Shown piece after piece: positions 54,935-61,778 of a stretch of 64,000 nucleotides of DNA. The translations under genes and the position numbers were made by a program. Position 1 is the stretch's first letter. Every line of letters starts with the position of its first letter. The stretch lies in NCBI RefSeq assembly GCF_007859755.1, contig NZ_SJPF01000006.1, positions 62,010 to 126,009 on the forward strand. Reading direction: 5' to 3'. The notes beneath the pieces are model-generated. The model did not search any database, was not told where the DNA came from, and saw nothing but the letters and a program-made list of their open reading frames with translations. The stretch comes from Blastopirellula retiformator (GTDB lineage: Bacteria; Planctomycetota; Planctomycetia; Pirellulales; Pirellulaceae).

Positions 54935-56250
54935 GCGATCAGTCGCTTGTTTCCCAGAATACGCCCCAACTCATCCAGCGACTCCTCCACTTCGTCGGCC
55001 AGTCGCGGGTCGGCCAGGTCGGCGATCGACAGTCGCTCGCGATAGTGCGTCTCGATCCAATCGCTGAGGCGCTGATGGAGTTTGGGGGTCCATAAGATCG
55101 CCGGCGGGATCGCCGCCAACTCCTTATCGGTCAGCACGACGCGCAGTCGCAAGCAAGCGGGGCCGCCCCCATTGCGCATGCTTTGCCGGACGTCGACAAA
55201 CTCGCACTGGGCAATCGGGTTCGTTTCGGCTAGCAGCCGCTCAATCAACTTCCGTGCGGCGTCAGACCGCTCACACTCAGCCGGGCAGACCAGCGTCATC
55301 GTCTCGCCGGTTGAGAGCAGTTGGCTGTTAAAGAAATAGGTTCGCACCGCTTCTTCCAGCGGTAGTTCCGCTTCGGAAATCTCGAGCGTCGTCAGCTCAC
55401 CGCCGAACTTCTCGTTCAACTCTTGCAAGACCGACGCCTGATCGGCGAAGGCGTGCTCGTGCACCAGGTGGACCGACGTGTTGCCGACCGCGATCACGTC
55501 GTTATGAAAAACCCCGGCGTCAATCGCGCGGCGGCTTTGCTGGGCCAAGACCGTCCGCTGAGGCCAAAGTTGATGCTGCTGCGAGATCCACTCGGCGGCC
55601 AAGCGCGTTTGGCGAGCCGGAAAACGCCCTTCGGCATCGTCCGCTTCCCCTTCCCGTCCATAGACGAACATTTCAACGCCACGATCGGCGTGACGCTGGC
55701 AAAACCGGGTATGATTGGCGGCGCCTTCGTCGCTAAAATTCGCCGCGTCGGGCAACGGATCATGCACGACAAAATATCTCGAATCGGCGAAAATTTCGCG
55801 TAACATCCGCGTCGTCGGCGCCGCCTCGATCCGCCGATGCGGCATCGTCCGCAGATTGGCTGGCGTCAAATGTACGCGACCGTCGGTCGTGTCGGCGCTC
55901 GGCGAAACGGTCGCCGCGTTGGCCGCCCACATCGCCGCAGCGCTGTAGGCGACGCTCAAGAGCTTCGGCTTCTGTTTGGCGACTTGCTTGATCACCTCAT
56001 GCCGCTCGCCGGTAAAGCCGCACTCGCTTAAACATTCCCAGTGCGGTCGCCGCTGCGGCGGTAAGATCGCTTGCGCCACTCCCATATTCGCCACGCGGCG
56101 CATCTTAGCCAAGCCTTCCAAGGCGGCCTGCCGCGGCGATGAGACTTGATGGCGATGCGATAGCGACGCCAGGTTGCCCGCCGACAGTCCGCCAAAATGA
56201 TGCGTCGGCCCCAACAGGCCATCAAAATTGACTTCGCATGCGGATGTCAC
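54931..56250 (-). CDS. astB: N-succinylarginine dihydrolase
   Basis: 439 aa, matching AstB length. The start is a GTG overlapping the astD stop (GTGA); the longer frame to 56406 runs back over astD. AstB signatures are EVNFDGLLGPTHHFGGLSAGN-type N-terminus (residues 6-26), MWAANAATVSPSADT near 107, HNDVIAVGN near 244 and SMRNGGGPACLRLRV near 362. It removes CO2 and two ammonia from N2-succinylarginine to give succinylornithine. Last gene of the reverse-strand ast operon, with 4-nt overlaps upstream, and it converges on the HglS-like gene. Confidence 0.94.
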   Translation of the reverse strand: MTSACEVNFDGLLGPTHHFGGLSAGNLASLSHRHQVSSPRQAALEGLAKMRRVANMGVAQAILPPQRRPHWECLSECGFTGERHEVIKQVAKQKPKLLSVAYSAAAMWAANAATVSPSADTTDGRVHLTPANLRTMPHRRIEAAPTTRMLREIFADSRYFVVHDPLPDAANFSDEGAANHTRFCQRHADRGVEMFVYGREGEADDAEGRFPARQTRLAAEWISQQHQLWPQRTVLAQQSRRAIDAGVFHNDVIAVGNTSVHLVHEHAFADQASVLQELNEKFGGELTTLEISEAELPLEEAVRTYFFNSQLLSTGETMTLVCPAECERSDAARKLIERLLAETNPIAQCEFVDVRQSMRNGGGPACLRLRVVLTDKELAAIPPAILWTPKLHQRLSDWIETHYRERLSIADLADPRLADEVEESLDELGRILGNKRLIA

Positions 56251-57680
56251 GACTGGCTCTCCGGCAACTTGTCGGCCGGAACCAGTCCGGCGACCGGCAC
56301 GCTGCAAAAGTCGGCGGCGAAATAACCGGCCGGGCGATAGTTGCCGCTGGCGCCGGTTCCTCCGAAGGGAAGCCGGCCGCTGGCCCCGGTGGTCGGCACG
56401 TTCCAATTGATCAGCCCCGCGTTGACCTCGCGGCGGAACTGCTCAAACGCCGCCTGGTCTCCGCCCAGCAGCCCCGCCACCAGACCGAAGCGGGTGTCGT
56501 TCGCCTCGGCGATCGCCGCCGCGAAATCATCCACCCGCACAACCTGCAGCAACGGCCCAAACATTTCCTCATCCGTTCGCACGCTGCAATGGGTAACGTC
56601 GATCAGCCCCGGCGAAAGAAACGCCGCGCTATTTGGCAACTGCCGACTCGCCAACAGCTCGACCGCGCCGCCGGCGATCAAACGCTGTTGTTCGCTCAAG
56701 ATGCGTTCGGCCGCCGCCGCATGAATCAGCGGCCCCATGAAGGGCTCTGGAATTGCGTCGGCCGCATCAACCACAATTTGGGCAGTCTTTTCTCGCAAGG
56801 CGGCGAGAAACTGCTCGCATGGTCCGACCAAGATCAACCGCCGCACGCAGGTACAACGTTGCCCCGAAGTAATAAACGCCGATTGAATCACTTGGTCGAC
56901 CTGCGTCAGGTTTTCATCCGGCTCAAGCACGACCAATGGATTGTTTCCTCCCAGCTCGAGCGCCAGCAGCACCTCGGGGCGATGGACCAGCGTCTCCCGC
57001 AACTTCAGCCCGGTTGGCAGACTGCCGGTGAAGAAGAGCCCCCGCAGGCCAGGGTGCTCGGCGATTCGCCGTCCCGTTTGGGCGTCTCCTTGCAGCAGAT
57101 TGAAAACGCCCGGCGGCACGCCGGCTTCTTCCCAGAAGCGAGTCATTAGCTCAGCGACGTGCGGCGTCAGTTCGCTTGGTTTGAACAACACGCAGTTGCC
57201 CGCCAATAGCGCCGGGACAATTTGTCCGTTGGCGATATGAGCCGGAAAGTTGAAGGGGCCGAATACCGCGACCACGCCCAGCGGACGATACCAGGTTCGT
57301 CCGATGCGGGCCTTCAGGTCGATCGACTCTTCGGCACGGCGACGCACGTGGGCATCAATCGTCACCTCAATCTTGCCGACCGTCGCGTCGACTTCTGACG
57401 CGGCATCCCACCGCGGCTTGCCCACCTCGGCCGAGATCGCGTCGGCCAGTTCGGTCCGATTCAGACGGACGATTTCGGCGAATGCCCGCAATAGTTCCGC
57501 ACGAGCTTCGACCGTTTGGACGCCCCAGGCCGAAAGAGCGTCCGAAGCGGCTGCAAACGCAGCGTCAACGTCGGCGCCGGCGGCTGCTGCGCCTTCCCAC
57601 ACCGTCTCTCCGTTGGCAGGATTGGTCGACGCGAACGTCTGCCCTGCCCCATTTTTCCACTTGCCGCCCATGTACAACAT
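56247..57680 (-). CDS. astD: Succinylglutamate semialdehyde dehydrogenase
   Basis: 477 aa aldehyde dehydrogenase. Signatures: GVVAVFGPFNFPAHIANGQ near 134-152, LELGGNNPLVVL near 241-252 with the catalytic Glu, and the catalytic Cys in SGQRCTCVRRL near 272-282. FNFPAHLPNGH-like sequence and overall length are typical of AstD. It oxidises N-succinylglutamate semialdehyde with NAD. It starts 2 nt after the astA stop and overlaps astB by 4 nt. A related aldehyde substrate cannot be ruled out, given the nearby HglS-like gene. Confidence 0.92.
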   Translation of the reverse strand: MLYMGGKWKNGAGQTFASTNPANGETVWEGAAAAGADVDAAFAAASDALSAWGVQTVEARAELLRAFAEIVRLNRTELADAISAEVGKPRWDAASEVDATVGKIEVTIDAHVRRRAEESIDLKARIGRTWYRPLGVVAVFGPFNFPAHIANGQIVPALLAGNCVLFKPSELTPHVAELMTRFWEEAGVPPGVFNLLQGDAQTGRRIAEHPGLRGLFFTGSLPTGLKLRETLVHRPEVLLALELGGNNPLVVLEPDENLTQVDQVIQSAFITSGQRCTCVRRLILVGPCEQFLAALREKTAQIVVDAADAIPEPFMGPLIHAAAAERILSEQQRLIAGGAVELLASRQLPNSAAFLSPGLIDVTHCSVRTDEEMFGPLLQVVRVDDFAAAIAEANDTRFGLVAGLLGGDQAAFEQFRREVNAGLINWNVPTTGASGRLPFGGTGASGNYRPAGYFAADFCSVPVAGLVPADKLPESQS

Positions 57681-57682
57681 GA

Positions 57683-58732
57683 CTACGCCTCCACTCGCAG
57701 GTCGACGTATCGCAGCGCATCGCCCGGCCTAACTTGCAACGCTTCGGCCAGCGTCTGTTCGATCACCAAGCCGTCCTCGCGCAGAAAGAGCAAGCCGCCG
57801 GCCGCCAGAAAAGGACCGCCAACGGTCGTCGCGATACACCTGCGAAACGCTCCCATGTCTTCAAAATGCGTTTCAATTTCTACAATGGCGTCGACGCGGC
57901 TGTCGCGCACCGCCCGGATCTCTTCTCGCTTGCACTGCAGGATGGGGCCGGCTTCAAAGATGTCGACCAGGTCATGCCACTCCAGGCCTTCTCCTTCGAG
58001 CAATCGCCGAGCCGGCGCGGTGAAGTGATGGACTTCGCCGATCGACGCTTGAGCCGCCGGCGGAAGGAGTCCGACATAGATCGGATGCCGCGGCATTAGC
58101 GTTTCGATGAACTCTTTGTTGTAAAGACTCAGCATGTCGGCGTTGGGAAAGTCGATCCCCAAGAAGTGATGGGCGAGCGAGTCCCAGAACGGACACGATC
58201 CATCCTCGTTGATCACGCCGCGCATCTCGGCGATGACTTCGCTCTCGAACAGATCCGGAAAGTTCGCCATGAACAGAAACCGGCAGAGCGAAAGCACCCG
58301 ACCTGTTCCGCCGCCGCGAAACTCGCTCCGTAGGAAGAGACTGCCGATCTCGGTTGGCCCGTCGTGCTCGCGCACCAGGTACAGGACCTCATGTTCGTAC
58401 CGCAGGCCCAGCGTCTCCGACTCGTGCACTTCGGTCCGCAGTTGGTAGGCGTAATTCGGTTTGAAGCCGCCGACCTTCGGCACGATGCCGCAGGTACCGA
58501 CGATCTCGCCGCTCCGCTTTTCCTCCATAACGAACAAGAACAACTCGTGCTGAACGGAATCGTCTTCCATTTGAGAGAAAGACCGCACCGCCTGCTTCAT
58601 GCGCTTCTCCATCAGCGACTCGTCGCGGGGAAGCGTTGTCAGTCCGGTCGCGGTCAGTTTAGCCAACGCATTGACTTGACTCAGGTCTTCCATTTGAATC
58701 GGACGCACGACGAGCAACGGTTCTTGGCTCAT
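57683..58732 (-). CDS. astA: Arginine N-succinyltransferase
   Basis: 349 aa, the usual size. The start is the ATG giving MSQEPLLVV, which overlaps the aminotransferase stop codon (ATGA). It opens with VVRPIQMEDLSQVNALA. The GNAT-like family signatures are EIGSLFLRSEFRGGGTGRVL near 146-165, FWDSLAHHFLGIDFPNAD near 203-220, HFTAPARRLLEGEGLEWHD near 258-276 and VDIFEAGPIL near 278. It transfers succinyl from succinyl-CoA to arginine, the first step of the AST pathway. Tight coupling on both sides supports a single operon. Confidence 0.92.
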   Translation of the reverse strand: MSQEPLLVVRPIQMEDLSQVNALAKLTATGLTTLPRDESLMEKRMKQAVRSFSQMEDDSVQHELFLFVMEEKRSGEIVGTCGIVPKVGGFKPNYAYQLRTEVHESETLGLRYEHEVLYLVREHDGPTEIGSLFLRSEFRGGGTGRVLSLCRFLFMANFPDLFESEVIAEMRGVINEDGSCPFWDSLAHHFLGIDFPNADMLSLYNKEFIETLMPRHPIYVGLLPPAAQASIGEVHHFTAPARRLLEGEGLEWHDLVDIFEAGPILQCKREEIRAVRDSRVDAIVEIETHFEDMGAFRRCIATTVGGPFLAAGGLLFLREDGLVIEQTLAEALQVRPGDALRYVDLRVEA

Positions 58733-60141
58733 GCAGGACTCCCACTCGATTCCTGATGCGAACGCAACAAGGTTTGCTCCAGGATGTCGCAAACCGCTTC
58801 GATCTCGTCATCGGAGACCGCCAACAGCGACGGCAGAAAGCGAATCCGAGTCGGATCCGATCCCGCGGCGAAGGCGATCACGCCGGCCGAGAACAGCTCG
58901 GTCAACACCCGTTTCGCCGCCGCGGCCGAACCATCGAGCGCCGTCAGCGCCACCATGCCCCCCACGCCGAACGGCCCGCGAATCAGTTCCGGATGGCGCT
59001 GATTCAGTTTCTCGAAGCGAATGCAGAACCGACGATGAATTTGGGCATTGCGACCATCCGGGCCATAGAAGCCGCCATGCTGAAGCCGGTCCAGAATGTA
59101 CTTGGCCGCCAGCAGCGCCGTTGTCGAACTGGTAAACGTCTGGCTCAGCAGTCCTGGTTTGGGGTTCATGGCGCCACCGAACAGCGTCGCGCAAACCTGC
59201 GTCATTTTGCCGACGGTCACGATATCGGCGTACTGATCGAGCCCGAGCATCTGATAGGCGAAAGGCGCCAGAGTGCGACCGAAGGTTTGGATCTCGTCAA
59301 AATAGATCGGCACGCTCGCGCTACGTAGTTCTTCGCACAGCGCGGCAAAGAACGACTTTGGCGCCGTTCGATAGCCCCCTTCGCCTTGCACCAGCTCCAT
59401 GATGAAACCGCAATGGGCGCCCGGGTAGCGGGTCAGATACATGCGAAGCGCGGCGACGGCGTCGTGCTGGCTTTCTTCGCCGGCATCAGGATTGTAAAAC
59501 GGCACGAAGTCGACCGGGATCGTCGCCGGCAGCCCGGCCCGGTATCGCGGCCGATCGGTAATTTGCGACAAAACGATCGAACGCCCGGCGAAGGCATGGT
59601 CAAACGCCAAGATGCGGTGTGAGCCGGTCCGATGCTGGAACAAAATCTTCAGCGCGTTCTCATTCGCCATTGCGCCGCTGGAGGTCAAAAAGCAATGGTC
59701 GATCGGGGCGCCTTGCCCGCGAGCGAGCGTGACCAACCGCTGGCAAACTTCCAGCGACTCCCGGTTCTGCTGCAGATTCCCCTGCATTACGGTGTCTTCG
59801 ATCGCCGCATCGGTCAGCACGTCGACCAACTCGGGCAGGCTGTGCCCACAGACATGGACGCCAATGCCCGAGATCATGTCGTACTTGACGCTGCCGTCAG
59901 CCAATTCGACCAAACTGCCGCGGCCGATGCCGCTGCCGAGAAACGGATAGTAGAGCGGGTTACCGCGGAGATCGGCGAATTGCGAGAGCGCCGCTTCGTA
60001 ATCGGCCTGCAGCTCTGGCAGCGGATCGCGACGAGCCAGCTTTTCGGAATGTTCCGCTAGAGCCTCGCGGAGGAGTCGTTTGGCCTCGACGACTCTGGGG
60101 TCGGCTTTCAACATTTCCGCAGTCAACTTCGGCTGATCCAT
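58729..60141 (-). CDS. Class III aminotransferase (AstC-like role)
   Basis: 470 aa, about 60-70 aa longer than typical AstC/ArgD owing to an N-terminal helical extension (about 1-55). The start is the ATG giving MDQPKLTAEM, with AGGAG upstream. PLP features: SSGAMANENALKI near 158 binds the phosphate, IYFDEIQTFGRTL near 275 holds the Asp, and TVGKMTQVCATLFGG near 302 contains the PLP lysine. Within the ast operon it should be the succinylornithine transaminase. The length and sequence are unlike standard AstC, so a lysine or ornithine 6-aminotransferase activity is also possible. A MITE ends 12 nt before its start codon. Confidence 0.85.
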   Translation of the reverse strand: MDQPKLTAEMLKADPRVVEAKRLLREALAEHSEKLARRDPLPELQADYEAALSQFADLRGNPLYYPFLGSGIGRGSLVELADGSVKYDMISGIGVHVCGHSLPELVDVLTDAAIEDTVMQGNLQQNRESLEVCQRLVTLARGQGAPIDHCFLTSSGAMANENALKILFQHRTGSHRILAFDHAFAGRSIVLSQITDRPRYRAGLPATIPVDFVPFYNPDAGEESQHDAVAALRMYLTRYPGAHCGFIMELVQGEGGYRTAPKSFFAALCEELRSASVPIYFDEIQTFGRTLAPFAYQMLGLDQYADIVTVGKMTQVCATLFGGAMNPKPGLLSQTFTSSTTALLAAKYILDRLQHGGFYGPDGRNAQIHRRFCIRFEKLNQRHPELIRGPFGVGGMVALTALDGSAAAAKRVLTELFSAGVIAFAAGSDPTRIRFLPSLLAVSDDEIEAVCDILEQTLLRSHQESSGSPA

Positions 60142-60153
60142 CCCACTTGCTCC

Positions 60154-60314
60154 TAGAGCGTTTTTCTGATCGCTGTAGCGTTTCTGGCGCCGGTGAGGCA
60201 AGCTGGTCAAGGCGACCGAAGCAGGCGAATCCTCAAGATTCGTCGATGCAGGTCAACGCCGACCAGCGCGGCCGCAACCAGCCAGAACGATACAGATGGA
60301 GGAAAACCGCTCTA
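60154..60314. mobile_element. 161-bp MITE-like inverted repeat with TA ends
   Basis: Ends tagagcg...cgctcta; the arms (gagcgtttttctgatc and gaggaaaaccgctc) are imperfect inverted copies that continue through gctggtc/gaccagc to a central gcgaatc-ctcaa-gattcgt hairpin. TA at both tips is consistent with an IS630/Tc1-type target duplication. It encodes nothing. It fills most of the gap between the M20 gene and the aminotransferase. Confidence 0.65.
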
Positions 60315-60384
60315 AAGGTTGACGACTTTCAATTATACGTGATTGCTCCGAAAAGAAGGGAAAATGTTCTCGCCGAAAGTTCGC

Positions 60385-61581
60385 CTAATTCCCGGCGCGA
60401 CTCTTGGTAATTAGGAAACTGGCCGATAGCTTCGCTCGTTCGGCCAGACTGGCCCGCCACATGTATTCGCCGGTCGAGTGGATATTGCCGCCGCGTACGC
60501 CCAGCGTGTCGACATTGGGAACGCCCAGGGCGGCCAAGCGGTTTCCATCGCAGACGCCGCCCGATCGCTGCCATTCAAGCCCGATCCCTAACGACTGACC
60601 ACACTGCTGGAATTGCTGCAACAGCGCTTCTTGCGGCAGGCTCAGCAACTTGGGCGGCGCCGAGAATTGGCCCTCTTGCTGCAGCGTGATCCCGTCACCC
60701 GCTGCGCCGCAAATCTTGGCGAGCGCCGCGGAGATCTCCGTCTCCAACTCGGGCCGCGGATAGCGGATATTCAGCCGTACCACGGCGACATCCGGCACGA
60801 CGTTGTAGGGCGAACCTCCGTCGATCCGCGCAACGTTGAACGTCGCGCCAGGCCAGCGTCCGTTGAGAGCGTGCAACTGCCGAGCGACCTCGGCCGCGGC
60901 GACCACGGCGTTGCGTCCCTGGTCAAACTCGCGACCGGCATGCGCGGATCGTCCCCGGGCGATGATCGAGAAATTGCCAGAGCCGCCCCGCTCGCCGACC
61001 AGATCGCCATTGGGCAGGCTCGGCTCGTAGACCATGCCGAAGTCCGCCCCGGCGGCGTATCGCCCAAACAGTTCGGCCGAGCAAGGAGAGCCGATCTCCT
61101 CGTCGCTGTTCAAAATCACTCGCCATCCCAGCCGGGTATCTCCCGAGGCCTCGACATACCGTTCGAACGCGAGCAGCGCGTACAGTAGGACGACCAGGCC
61201 TCCTTTGGCGTCGGCAACGCCAGGCCCGGCAATTTGCTCGTCGGTGCACGTGACCGTTTGAAAGGGGGAGTCGACCGGATAGACGGTGTCGAGATGAATC
61301 GCGAGCACCGCTTGCAGCGGCGATTCGGCGCGGCGAGAGATGACCAGCGCGTCTCCAACCGGCATTTCGACCGCTTCGCCGCTGGCGTTGATCTCGTGGT
61401 GCGGCGACAGCGGAAGGCGCAAAACGCTGCCGGCGATCTCCTCGAAACTCCGATCGACCTCATCGGCCAGACGCTGAACGCCTGCCAGGTGATAGGTCCC
61501 CGTATTAATCGACGCCCAGTCGATAAGCAGCTTTTCCATCGCAGCTTGCTGCGAGTCGAGCCACGTGATAGCTGGGTCCAT
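60385..61581 (-). CDS. M20 family metallo-hydrolase (possible AstE replacement)
   Basis: 398 aa. AAGGAG lies about 9 nt before the ATG. M20 metal-site motifs are in order: LAIHLDTVYPVDSP near 93, PGVADAKGGLVVLLYAL near 119, NSDEEIGSPCSAELF near 157, and GRSAHAGREFDQGRNA near 210 in the dimerisation domain. It is of the carboxypeptidase G2/ArgE-like type that hydrolyses N-acyl amino acids. First gene of the reverse-strand ast cluster. No M14-type AstE is seen, so it may remove succinate from N-succinylglutamate. That role is inference. Confidence 0.85.
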   Translation of the reverse strand: MDPAITWLDSQQAAMEKLLIDWASINTGTYHLAGVQRLADEVDRSFEEIAGSVLRLPLSPHHEINASGEAVEMPVGDALVISRRAESPLQAVLAIHLDTVYPVDSPFQTVTCTDEQIAGPGVADAKGGLVVLLYALLAFERYVEASGDTRLGWRVILNSDEEIGSPCSAELFGRYAAGADFGMVYEPSLPNGDLVGERGGSGNFSIIARGRSAHAGREFDQGRNAVVAAAEVARQLHALNGRWPGATFNVARIDGGSPYNVVPDVAVVRLNIRYPRPELETEISAALAKICGAAGDGITLQQEGQFSAPPKLLSLPQEALLQQFQQCGQSLGIGLEWQRSGGVCDGNRLAALGVPNVDTLGVRGGNIHSTGEYMWRASLAERAKLSASFLITKSRAGN

Positions 61582-61778
61582 GATTGAACTCCTTCAATGC
61601 CCCACCCCTGCGGCAAACATAGCATGCGAACCATAAGGAAACTATTTTCTGGCGGGGTGAATTTCCTGCTTTGCGCAGCCTCCGATTAAATAAAATCCTT
61701 GACGAAGGCCCTCCAAACGGACTATAACCATGCTTCTCTCCTCCACTATTTTTCCCGCCTTTCACACCGCCAATCTCC

